A stretch of DNA of 64,000 bases from assembly GCF_034008315.1 (NCBI RefSeq), contig NZ_CP125377.1, positions 5,086,501 to 5,150,500 on the forward strand. Reading direction: 5' to 3'. Position 1 is the first letter of the stretch, and the number at the start of each line of letters is the position of its first letter. Below the pieces are notes generated by a model. That model saw nothing but the letters and a program-made list of their open reading frames with translations. It was not told the origin of the DNA and made no database searches. The translations under genes and the position numbers were made by a program. This document shows, piece by piece, positions 17,738 to 25,832 of this stretch. The DNA comes from Pseudomonas sp. P8_241 (lineage in GTDB: Bacteria; Pseudomonadota; Gammaproteobacteria; Pseudomonadales; Pseudomonadaceae).

Positions 17738-18522
17738 GTTTTATCACGGTAAAAAACGTCTGGCAGCAATACGCCGACCAGGTGGTGCTAGAAGGCCTGA
17801 ACCTGAACGTCAACGAGGGCGAATTCTGCACCCTGGTGGGCGCGTCCGGTTGTGGTAAATCGACCTTTTTGCGTCTGCTGCTCGGCCAGGAGCGCGCCAG
17901 TCGCGGCGAGATCCTGCTCGATGATCAACCCTTGGCCGGTGAGCCGGACGCGAGCCGTGGCGTGGTGTTCCAGCGCTACTCGGTGTTCCCGCATTTGAGC
18001 GTGCTGGACAACGTCACGCTCGGTCTCGAACTGCCGCGCTCGCCACTGCTCGGGCGCTTGTTCGGCAGCGCCAAAAAAGAGGCCCGCGAACAAGCCTCGG
18101 TGCTGCTGCACAAAGTCGGCCTCGGCCATTCGCTGGACAAGTACCCGGCGCAACTTTCCGGCGGCATGCAGCAACGACTGGCCATCGCTCAGGCGCTGAT
18201 CATGAAGCCGCGAGTGCTGCTGCTCGACGAGCCGTTCGGCGCGCTCGATCCGGGCATCCGCAAAGACATGCACGGCTTGCTCCTGGAACTGTGGCGCGAG
18301 ACCCGACTGACGGTGTTCATGGTCACCCACGACCTGTCCGAAGGTTTCAGCCTCGGTACGCGCTTGCTGGTGTTCGACAAGGTCCGCCTCGATCCGCACG
18401 CCCCCGGGGCCTACGGCGCGCGCATCACCTACGACATTCCCTTGAACAGCGACCGCCGCATCAGCCGTGCCGCCGTCGACGCCTTGCCGGTGCAACTGGC
18501 GGGCTCACTTCGAACCGCTTGA
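17734..18522 (+). CDS. ABC transporter ATPase, probable guanidine importer
   Basis: Energy-coupling subunit of the importer. The 262 residues contain Walker A (GASGCGKST, 36-44), the Q-loop (VFQRYSVFP), signature LSGGMQQRLAIAQAL, Walker B with switch (VLLLDEPFGALD) and H-loop (VMVTHDLSEG). It shares an ATGA overlap with the permease, and the UAAP1 gene follows 13 bases later. It completes a three-gene importer under the upstream riboswitch. Confidence 0.92.
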   Translation: MSFITVKNVWQQYADQVVLEGLNLNVNEGEFCTLVGASGCGKSTFLRLLLGQERASRGEILLDDQPLAGEPDASRGVVFQRYSVFPHLSVLDNVTLGLELPRSPLLGRLFGSAKKEAREQASVLLHKVGLGHSLDKYPAQLSGGMQQRLAIAQALIMKPRVLLLDEPFGALDPGIRKDMHGLLLELWRETRLTVFMVTHDLSEGFSLGTRLLVFDKVRLDPHAPGAYGARITYDIPLNSDRRISRAAVDALPVQLAGSLRTA

Positions 18523-18535
18523 GAGGATTTTCCCG

Positions 18536-19261
18536 ATGACTGATTCGACCCAACTGTTCCCGCCCTTCGCCGACGAAATGCTCCCCGGCGGCGGCCATCG
18601 CTCCTTCGTGCTCAAACGCGGCCAGTTGCTGCGCCTGACCGACATGCGCGGTGGCGCCAACGTCAGCCTGACGCTGCTCAATGCCAATGAAAAAACCGAG
18701 CGCCTGAATCTGCCCGACAGCCTCAAATGCCAACACACCGCCAAGCTCACCACCGGCCATTGCCTGTACTCGGACATGGGTCGCGTGCTGGCCGCAATCA
18801 CTGCCGACACCTGCGGCTGGAGCGACAGCCTCGGCGGCGTGCTTTGCGCTGAAGAGGTCGCAGAAAAATACGGTACCGGTCGCTATCAAGAGCTGCGCAA
18901 CGGTTTCTTCCGCAACGGCACCGACAACCTGCTGGTGGAGCTGGGCAAGTGGGGCCTGGGCCTGTCGGACTTGCTGATGACCCTCAACCTGTTCAGCCGG
19001 GTGAACGTCGATGACGCTGGGCGTTTCCACTTCGTTGAGGCCAATTCCAAGGCCGGTGATTACATCGAGTTGTACGCACCGATGGATACCTTGGTGGTGC
19101 TCACGGCCCTGCAACACCCGATGGATCCATCGCCGGAATACGCCCCCAAACCCTTGAAGCTCAGCTGGATGAACGCCGACGCCAGCATCGCCGAACACTG
19201 CCGAACTTTGCGCCCGGAAAACGAGCGCGGCTTCATCAACACCGACCGTCTGTTCGCCTGA
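18536..19261 (+). CDS. Carboxyguanidine deiminase subunit (urea carboxylase-associated protein 1)
   Basis: DUF1989-family protein of 241 residues. In Pseudomonas syringae, UAAP1 and UAAP2 form CgdAB, the heteromer that deiminates carboxyguanidine to allophanate plus ammonia. Family motifs are LPGGGHRSFVLKRGQLLRLTD, GGANVSLTLLN, YSDMGRVLAAITADTCGW and DSLGGVL. Cysteine and histidine residues in these segments are probable metal ligands. It is paralogous to the next gene (shared DTCG and GG patterns). The UAAP1 assignment is from memory of the family pattern. Confidence 0.85.
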   Translation: MTDSTQLFPPFADEMLPGGGHRSFVLKRGQLLRLTDMRGGANVSLTLLNANEKTERLNLPDSLKCQHTAKLTTGHCLYSDMGRVLAAITADTCGWSDSLGGVLCAEEVAEKYGTGRYQELRNGFFRNGTDNLLVELGKWGLGLSDLLMTLNLFSRVNVDDAGRFHFVEANSKAGDYIELYAPMDTLVVLTALQHPMDPSPEYAPKPLKLSWMNADASIAEHCRTLRPENERGFINTDRLFA

Positions 19262-19272
19262 GGATCGCTGTC

Positions 19273-19914
19273 ATGTCACTCGCTCTCATCACCACTGAAA
19301 AGCAGCCTGAAGCCGCAATCTACCGCGCCACCATCCCGGCCGGTGAACCCTGGCTGATGGAAGTCAAGGCCGGGCAAACGCTGCGCATCCTCGATCTGGA
19401 AGGCAATCAGGCCGTCGACACGTTGTTCTACAGCGTTGCCAACCCCAAGGAGCGCTACGACGTGCAGCGCACCTTGCGCCGTCAGAACAGCGTGTACCTG
19501 AGCACCGGCAGCGTGCTGTATTCCAACCTGGGCAAACCGATGCTGACCATCGTCGCCGACACCTGCGGCCGCCACGACACCCTCGGCGGGGCCTGCGCAC
19601 AAGAGAGCAACACCGTGCGCTATGCCCTGGAAAAACGTTACATGCACAGCTGCCGCGACAACTACCTGCGCGCCTGTGTACATGACGGCCGCTTGGGTAA
19701 AGGCGACATCGGTCCGAACATCAATTTTTTCATGAACGTGCCGGTCACCGCTGACGGTGGCCTGACCTTTGAAGACGGGATTTCCGCACCGGGCAAGTAC
19801 GTTGACCTGCGTGCCGAAATGGACGTGATCGTGCTGATCTCCAACTGTCCGCAGCTGAACAACCCGTGCAACGCCTACAACCCGACCCCTGCGGAGCTGC
19901 TGGTATGGAACTGA
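19273..19914 (+). CDS. Carboxyguanidine deiminase subunit (urea carboxylase-associated protein 2)
   Basis: Second DUF1989 subunit, 213 residues. Motifs IPAGEPWLMEVKAGQTLRI, DLEGNQAVDTLFY, VADTCGRHDTLGGAC and CRDNYLRACVHDGRL match UAAP2. Together with the preceding protein it should form the carboxyguanidine deiminase, linking the carboxylase to allophanate hydrolase. It lies 11 bases after UAAP1. A 279-base gap with a REPIN and a second riboswitch separates it from the carboxylase. Confidence 0.87.
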   Translation: MSLALITTEKQPEAAIYRATIPAGEPWLMEVKAGQTLRILDLEGNQAVDTLFYSVANPKERYDVQRTLRRQNSVYLSTGSVLYSNLGKPMLTIVADTCGRHDTLGGACAQESNTVRYALEKRYMHSCRDNYLRACVHDGRLGKGDIGPNINFFMNVPVTADGGLTFEDGISAPGKYVDLRAEMDVIVLISNCPQLNNPCNAYNPTPAELLVWN

Positions 19915-19987
19915 AATTAGCGCGGTTGCGTAGATGGTTGTTTGCCCTGTGCCAGGCCCGTTCGGGGCAGTGCATCAAGTAACCGTT

Positions 19988-20084
19988 CCCCTGTAGGAGC
20001 TGGCTTGCCAGCGATTGGCCGGCACCTTCAACCATGATGTCGGCTGACACGCCGCTATCGCTGGCAAGCCAGCTCCTACAAGGG
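19988..20084. repeat. REPIN between UAAP2 and the carboxylase gene
   Basis: CTGTAGGAGCTGGCTTGC CAGCGAT on the left (19988-20015) pairs with ATCGCTGGCAAGCCAGCTCC TACA on the right (20057-20080), with a 41-base spacer. It belongs to the GGCTTGC family seen at several other places in the window. Confidence 0.88.
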
Positions 20085-20103
20085 TGCTGTGTATTTCTGT
20101 CAA

Positions 20104-20148
20104 CGGGGACGACCCCGGTGCCTTTCGAAAAACTGCGGGACGGCCCGC
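20104..20148 (+). ncRNA. Guanidine-II riboswitch (mini-ykkC)
   Basis: Two small hairpins, each with an ACGR loop, the definition of this class. P1 is CGGGG-ACGA-CCCCG (20104-20117) and P2 is GCGGG-ACGG-CCCGC (20135-20148), with a 17-base linker. It lies 45 bases before the carboxylase start. The 3' side of P1 (CCCCGG, 20113-20118) is complementary to CCGGGG within the Shine-Dalgarno sequence (20180-20186), so ligand-bound P1 could free the ribosome binding site. Confidence 0.9.
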
Positions 20149-20193
20149 ATCCCAAGTCGAGGCTGATGCGCTATCGCCTCCGGGGGTTATGCC

Positions 20194-23100
20194 ATGTTCG
20201 AAAAAGTCCTGATTGCCAACCGTGGCGCCATCGCCTGCCGCATCCTGCGCACCTTGCGCGAACTGCATGTGCAGGGTGTTGCCGTGTACTCCGAAGCCGA
20301 TGCCGCCAGCCTGCATATCCTGCAAGCCGACGAAGCCCACAGCCTCGGTAAAGGCGCGGCGGCCGGCACTTATCTGGCGGTCGACAAGATCCTCACCATC
20401 GCCAAGTCCAGCGGTGCTACCGCGATCCATCCTGGCTACGGTTTTCTCTCGGAGAACGCCGCGTTCGCCGAAGCCTGCGAAGCCGCCGGGATTGCCTTCA
20501 TCGGCCCAACGCCTGAGCAACTGCGTGTGTTCGGCCTCAAGCACACCGCCCGCGCCTTGGCCAAGCAACACGGCGTGCCGATGCTCGAAGGCACCGAGTT
20601 GCTCGACAGCCTCGATGCGGCCCTGATAGCCGGTGAACAGGTCGGTTACCCGGTGATGCTCAAGAGCACCGCCGGCGGCGGCGGCATTGGCATGCGCGTG
20701 TGCCGCAGCGCAGCCGAGTTGAGCGAGTCCTTCGAAGCGGTCAAACGTCTGGGCCAGAACAACTTCAGCGACGCGGGCGTGTTCATCGAGAAGTACATCC
20801 AGCGTGCTCGTCACCTGGAAGTTCAGGTGTTCGGTGACGGCCGTGGCGAGGTGATTGCCCTCGGCGTGCGCGACTGTTCGGTACAGCGCCGCAACCAGAA
20901 AGTCCTCGAAGAAACCCCGGCACCGAATCTGCCCGACGGCATGGCCGAGGCACTGTGCGCGGCGGCCATCAAACTCGCCAAAGCGGTGAATTATCGCAGT
21001 GCAGGCACCGTCGAATTTGTGTTCGATAGTGAGGCACAGCGCTTCTATTTTCTGGAAGTGAACACCCGGTTGCAGGTGGAGCACGGCGTTACTGAACAGG
21101 TCTGGGGCGTCGATCTGGTGCGCTGGATGGTGCAATTGGCCGCTGGTGATCTGCCACCGCTGTGCAAGTTGGTTGAGGCGTTGAAACCGGAGGGGCATGC
21201 GATTCAGGCGCGGCTGTATGCGGAAGATCCGGGCCGGGATTTTCAGCCGAGCCCGGGATTGCTCACTGCCGTGAACTTTCCAGCGGCCAATGGCATTCAG
21301 CTGCGTATCGACACCTGGGTCGAGGCTGGCTGCGAGATCCCGCCCTACTTCGATCCGATGATCGCCAAGGTGATCAGTTGGGCGCCGACTCGGGAACAGG
21401 CTCGCGCCGATCTGCATCAAGCCCTCGGCGACATCCAACTGTATGGCGTCGAAACCAACCGCGATTACCTGCGGCAAATTCTGCTGGATGCGCCGTTCGC
21501 CAGCGGCCAGCCGTGGACCCGTTGCCTGGAAGGCCTGGTGTATCAGGCCAACACCTTCGAGGTGATCAGCTCAGGCACCCAGACCAGCGTTCAGGACTAC
21601 CCTGGCCGCCTCGGTTACTGGGCAGTCGGTGTGCCGCCATCAGGGCCGATGGACAGCCGCGCACTGCGTCTGGGCAATCGCTTGCTGGGCAACGACGAAG
21701 GCGCTGCGGCGCTGGAAATCACCATGAGCGGGCCGATGCTGCGCTTCAATTGCGCTGCGGTCGTGGCCGTAACCGGCGCCGCTATTCCTCTGACCTTGAA
21801 TGGCGAAACCGTGCCGATGAACACCGCGCTGCTGGTTGAATCGGGGGCAACGTTGAGCCTCGGTACGATTGCCGGTGCCGGTGCCCGCAGCTACCTGTGC
21901 CTGCGCGGTGGCCTGCAAGTACCGGATTACCTGGGCAGCAAAAGCACCTTCACCCTCGGCCAGTTCGGCGGTCATGGCGGACGCGCCTTGCGTGCTGGCG
22001 ACGTGTTGCATGTGCCGGCCTTGAGTGACCACAGCGTCGGTCAGCAACTGGCTGAAGAGCAGCTCGCCGAGCTACCGGCGGTGCGGCAGATTCGAGTGAT
22101 CTACGGCCCCCACGGCGCGCCGGAGTACTTCACTGAAAACTACATCGGCACCTTCTTCGCCACCCAGTGGGAAGTGCATTTCAACTCCAGCCGCACCGGT
22201 GTGCGCCTGATCGGGCCGAAGCCGGAATGGGTGCGTGCCGATGGCGGTGAAGCGGGCTTGCACCCGTCGAATATTCACGACAATCCGTATGCAATCGGTG
22301 CCGTGGATTTTACCGGCGACATGCCGGTGATCCTTGGGCCGGACGGCCCGAGCCTTGGCGGGTTCGTGTGTCCGGTGACGGTGATCGAAGCGGATCTTTG
22401 GCAGTTGGGGCAACTCAAGGCCGGGGACAAAGTTCAGTTCTCACCGATCGACCTCAAGACTGCCCGAAGCCTCGCCTTGAAATGGGATGCCCCTTGTAGG
22501 AGCCGGCTTGCAGGCGATGGGGCCCAGGCAGAAACCGCTACAAGTTCATCGCCAGCAAGCCGGCTCCTACAGGGGATTGTGTCGCCTGTGGTGTTGGATA
22601 TCGGTCAGGACGATACGCGGCTGGTTGCAAGACTCTCAGGCGATACTCATTTACTGCTTGAGATAGGCGCACCCGAACTCGATCTGGTTTTGCGTTTCCG
22701 TGCCCACGCCCTTATGCAAGCCCTGGAAAGTAAAACCCTGCACGGCGTGATCGACCTCACGCCTGGCATTCGTTCGCTGCAAATCCATTACCAGCCTGAG
22801 CAACTGTCGCTCTGCGACCTGCTCGGTATCGTCGCAGGCGAATGGGATGCCGTGTGCGCCGCCAAGGACCTGCAAGTACCGTCGCGCATCGTGCATCTGC
22901 CGCTGTCCTGGGACGATCCGGCGTGCCAGTTGGCCATCGAGAAATACATGACCACCGTGCGCAAGGACGCGCCGTGGTGCCCGAGTAATCTGGAATTCAT
23001 CCGCCGCATCAACGACCTGCCGAACCTCGATGAAGTGCAGCGCACGGTGTTCGATGCCAGCTACCTGGTGATGGGACTGGGCGACGTCTACCTCGGCGCA

Positions 23101-23829
23101 CCGGTCGCCACCCCGCTGGACCCGCGCCATCGTCTGGTCACCACCAAGTACAACCCGGCCCGCACCTGGACCGCCGAGAACTCGGTGGGCATCGGTGGCG
23201 CCTACATGTGCGTGTACGGCATGGAAGGCCCCGGCGGGTATCAGTTTGTCGGCCGCACCTTGCAGATGTGGAACCGCTACCGCGAAGTCGCTGCGTTCGA
23301 TGGCAAACCATGGCTGCTACGCTTTTTCGACCAGATCCGTTTCTACCCGGTGAGTGCCGATGAACTGCTGCGCATCCGCCGCGACTTCCCCCTCGGCCGC
23401 TTCGATTTGAACATCGAGCACAGCCAGTTGAACCTGGCGGATTACCAGGCGTTTCTGGCGAAAGAGGCCGGCGGCATCGAGGCGTTTCGCAAGCAGCAAC
23501 AAGGTGCGTTCAACGCCGAACGCGAGCGCTGGATTGCCAGCGGCCAGGCGCATTTCGAGAGTGAGGAAGCCGCCCCGGAGCCAACCGAAGACGCGCCGCT
23601 GGGCAACGGCCAACTGAGCATAGACAGCCACATCGCCGGCAACCTCTGGCAGGTGCAGGTAGAGGCCGGCAGCCGGGTCGAGGCCGGCGATGTGCTGGTG
23701 ATCCTGGAGTCGATGAAGATGGAAATCCCCCTGCTCGCCCCGATGGCCGGCGTGGTGCGCGAGATTCGCGTGCAACCCGGTTCGGCGGTGCGCGCCGGAC
23801 AGCGCGTCGCAGTGCTGGAACTCGACTGA
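20194..23829 (+). CDS. Biotin-dependent guanidine carboxylase (urea carboxylase family)
   Basis: Carboxylates guanidine with ATP and bicarbonate to carboxyguanidine; urea may be a side substrate. The 1211 residues hold a biotin carboxylase domain (1-445, with STAGGGGIGMR and EVNTRLQVEHGVTE), the carboxyltransferase as an AHS2/KipA-like part (about 450-755) and an AHS1/KipI-like part (about 800-1030), then a biotin carrier with ESMKMEIPL, the biotinyl lysine being 1175. GGGGG (20182-20186) is the ribosome site. Residues about 767-794 between the AHS parts are encoded by a REPIN. The guanidine rather than urea role rests on the two guanidine riboswitches and the UAAP genes. Confidence 0.93.
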   Translation: MFEKVLIANRGAIACRILRTLRELHVQGVAVYSEADAASLHILQADEAHSLGKGAAAGTYLAVDKILTIAKSSGATAIHPGYGFLSENAAFAEACEAAGIAFIGPTPEQLRVFGLKHTARALAKQHGVPMLEGTELLDSLDAALIAGEQVGYPVMLKSTAGGGGIGMRVCRSAAELSESFEAVKRLGQNNFSDAGVFIEKYIQRARHLEVQVFGDGRGEVIALGVRDCSVQRRNQKVLEETPAPNLPDGMAEALCAAAIKLAKAVNYRSAGTVEFVFDSEAQRFYFLEVNTRLQVEHGVTEQVWGVDLVRWMVQLAAGDLPPLCKLVEALKPEGHAIQARLYAEDPGRDFQPSPGLLTAVNFPAANGIQLRIDTWVEAGCEIPPYFDPMIAKVISWAPTREQARADLHQALGDIQLYGVETNRDYLRQILLDAPFASGQPWTRCLEGLVYQANTFEVISSGTQTSVQDYPGRLGYWAVGVPPSGPMDSRALRLGNRLLGNDEGAAALEITMSGPMLRFNCAAVVAVTGAAIPLTLNGETVPMNTALLVESGATLSLGTIAGAGARSYLCLRGGLQVPDYLGSKSTFTLGQFGGHGGRALRAGDVLHVPALSDHSVGQQLAEEQLAELPAVRQIRVIYGPHGAPEYFTENYIGTFFATQWEVHFNSSRTGVRLIGPKPEWVRADGGEAGLHPSNIHDNPYAIGAVDFTGDMPVILGPDGPSLGGFVCPVTVIEADLWQLGQLKAGDKVQFSPIDLKTARSLALKWDAPCRSRLAGDGAQAETATSSSPASRLLQGIVSPVVLDIGQDDTRLVARLSGDTHLLLEIGAPELDLVLRFRAHALMQALESKTLHGVIDLTPGIRSLQIHYQPEQLSLCDLLGIVAGEWDAVCAAKDLQVPSRIVHLPLSWDDPACQLAIEKYMTTVRKDAPWCPSNLEFIRRINDLPNLDEVQRTVFDASYLVMGLGDVYLGAPVATPLDPRHRLVTTKYNPARTWTAENSVGIGGAYMCVYGMEGPGGYQFVGRTLQMWNRYREVAAFDGKPWLLRFFDQIRFYPVSADELLRIRRDFPLGRFDLNIEHSQLNLADYQAFLAKEAGGIEAFRKQQQGAFNAERERWIASGQAHFESEEAAPEPTEDAPLGNGQLSIDSHIAGNLWQVQVEAGSRVEAGDVLVILESMKMEIPLLAPMAGVVREIRVQPGSAVRAGQRVAVLELD
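22491..22575. repeat. REPIN inside the carboxylase reading frame
   Basis: CTTGTAGGAGCCGGCTTGC (22493-22511) and GCAAGCCGGCTCCTACAG (22555-22572) are complementary and match the intergenic REPINs at 19988 and 38557. The frame stays open and encodes a Ser/Ala/Gly-rich stretch (CRSRLAGDGAQ...SPASRLLQ) in the linker between the two carboxyltransferase parts. Confidence 0.9.
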
Positions 23830-23854
23830 AGCCATTTTGATAAGGACTGACACC

Positions 23855-25633
23855 ATGAACATCAATCTGCAACTCGACGCCCTGCGCTGCGCTTACCGCG
23901 ACGGCAGCACCACGCCCCGGCAACTGCTGTTGCACCTTCGGGATAAAGCCGCGGCGCTGAACCCGGACTATCACCTGTTCATCCACTTGCTCAGTGTCGA
24001 AGAACTGGAACCCTACCTCGCCGCCCTCGATGGCCGCGACATCGACAGCCTGCCGCTGTACGGCGTGCCGTTCGCGATCAAGGACAACATCGACCTGGCG
24101 GGCATTCCAACCACGGCGGCGTGCCCGGCGTTCGCCTATGTTCCGGAACGTTCGGCCACCATTGTCGAGCAACTGCTGGCGCTGGGCGCAATCCCGTTGG
24201 GCAAGACCAATCTCGACCAATTCGCCACAGGCCTCAATGGCAGCCGTTCGCCTTATGGCGCCTGCCCGAATAGTGTGTTGCCGGAGTATCCATCGGGCGG
24301 TTCCAGCGCCGGTTCTTCGCTGGCAGTGTCGCTTGGCGTGGCGAGTTTTTCGCTAGGCACCGACACCGCTGGCTCCGGACGCGTGCCGGCAGCGCTGAAC
24401 AATCTGGTTGGCATGAAAGCCACCAAGGGACTGATCTCCACCGCCGGGGTGGTCCCGGCCTGTCGCACCCTCGATTGTGTGACCACGTTTACCGCGACGG
24501 CTCGGGAGGCCAGTCAGCTGCTGTCGCTCACAGCACGCCTCGACCCTCGGGACGCGTACAGTCGCAATAATCCTTCGTGGAATGACGGCTCGGCGTTCGG
24601 TGCTCCACGCCCGTTCCGATTCGGCGTACCGCGTGCGCAGGACCTTGAGTTCTTCGGCTGCCCTGAAGGCCCGCTGCTGTTCGGTGATGCCATCGATCGG
24701 CTCAAGGCGTTAGGCGGTGAGGCGGTGGAACTGGACCTGTCGCCATTTTTGGAAGCGGCCCGCCTGCTCTATGAAGGCCCATGGGTTGCCGAACGCTACA
24801 GCGTGGCGGGTGAACTGATGGAGCGAAATCCCGAAGCCGTGCTGCCAGTGATCCGCGCCGTTCTGGCCCAGGCCCCCGCCGTCAACGGCGTGCAAACCTT
24901 CCGCGCCCAATACCGGCTGCAAGCACTCAAAGCCGTGTGTGATAAAGCGCTGGAGGGTCTCGATTGCGTCGTCACGCCGACCATTGGCCGTCCCGTCACC
25001 CTGGCCGAACTCGACGCTGAACCCGTGCTGCGCAACTCGGAACTGGGTTACTACACCAACTTCATGAACCTGCTCGACTACGCCGCGATCGCCGTACCAA
25101 GCGGTTTCATGGGCAACGGTTTGCCGTGGGGCGTGACACTGTTTGGTCGTGCTTTCACCGATCAGTACTTGTTGAGCGTGGCCGATGGCTTGCAGCGCCA
25201 GGACGCTTTGGCGACACCAGCCTTGACGGCCGTGGCGCGCCATGATCGGGCGCGGCTGGTGGTTTGCGGCGCACACCTGGACGGCTTGGCGCTGAACTGG
25301 CAGCTCAAGCAGCGTGGCGCCCGGTTGTTGGAAACGACACTTAGCTCGCCTGACTATCAGCTCTACGCATTGGCCGGCGGCCCACCGTTTCGTCCTGGAA
25401 TGGTTCGTGTGAAGGACGGTGGCGTGGCGATTAGCGTGGAAGTCTGGGAGTTGCCGAGCACGGAGTTGGGCTCATTCCTGACCGGGATTGCTGCACCGCT
25501 GGGGCTGGGCAAAGTGCAACTGGCGGACGGTCGCTGGGAAAGCGGGTTTATCTGTGAGGCCTATGGCTTGGAGGGCGCGACCCAAATCAGCCATCTGGGC
25601 GGATGGCGGGCTTACCTGAAAACACTGGCATAA
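23855..25633 (+). CDS. atzF: Allophanate hydrolase
   Basis: Hydrolyses allophanate to ammonia and carbon dioxide, the last step of guanidine or urea carboxylase pathways. The 592 residues have an amidase-signature domain with Lys76 (FAIKDNID), cis-Ser151 (SGGSSAGSS) and nucleophile Ser174 (TDTAGSGR), followed after about residue 465 by the C-terminal AtzF domain (LVVCGAHLDGLALNWQL). The ATG at 23855 is chosen over the TTG at 23837 and follows AAGGACTGACACC. It lies 25 bases downstream of the carboxylase, in the same transcript. Confidence 0.95.
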   Translation: MNINLQLDALRCAYRDGSTTPRQLLLHLRDKAAALNPDYHLFIHLLSVEELEPYLAALDGRDIDSLPLYGVPFAIKDNIDLAGIPTTAACPAFAYVPERSATIVEQLLALGAIPLGKTNLDQFATGLNGSRSPYGACPNSVLPEYPSGGSSAGSSLAVSLGVASFSLGTDTAGSGRVPAALNNLVGMKATKGLISTAGVVPACRTLDCVTTFTATAREASQLLSLTARLDPRDAYSRNNPSWNDGSAFGAPRPFRFGVPRAQDLEFFGCPEGPLLFGDAIDRLKALGGEAVELDLSPFLEAARLLYEGPWVAERYSVAGELMERNPEAVLPVIRAVLAQAPAVNGVQTFRAQYRLQALKAVCDKALEGLDCVVTPTIGRPVTLAELDAEPVLRNSELGYYTNFMNLLDYAAIAVPSGFMGNGLPWGVTLFGRAFTDQYLLSVADGLQRQDALATPALTAVARHDRARLVVCGAHLDGLALNWQLKQRGARLLETTLSSPDYQLYALAGGPPFRPGMVRVKDGGVAISVEVWELPSTELGSFLTGIAAPLGLGKVQLADGRWESGFICEAYGLEGATQISHLGGWRAYLKTLA

Positions 25634-25649
25634 ACGCGCTTGCCAGGGG

Positions 25650-25712
25650 CTGCCGCAGGCTGCGATCTTTTGGTCTTGAACTTAAAGATCAAAAGATCGC
25701 AGCCTGCGGCAG
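25650..25712. repeat. REPIN downstream of allophanate hydrolase
   Basis: CTGCCGCAGGCTGCGATCTT TTG (25650-25672) is perfectly complementary to the segment 25690-25712, giving a 23-base stem with a 17-base loop. It belongs to the CTGCCGNAGGCTGCGATC family. It may also end transcription of the guanidine operon. Confidence 0.9.
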
Positions 25713-25832
25713 CTCCTACAGAGTTATGTGATGACGCAACCACTGGAACGACTATTCGCGGCGCACATGGAGCAGTTTTTTCCCCGCTGTGCCATTAGAA
25801 TGCGACATCGGATGACTGCCAATGGAACTGCC

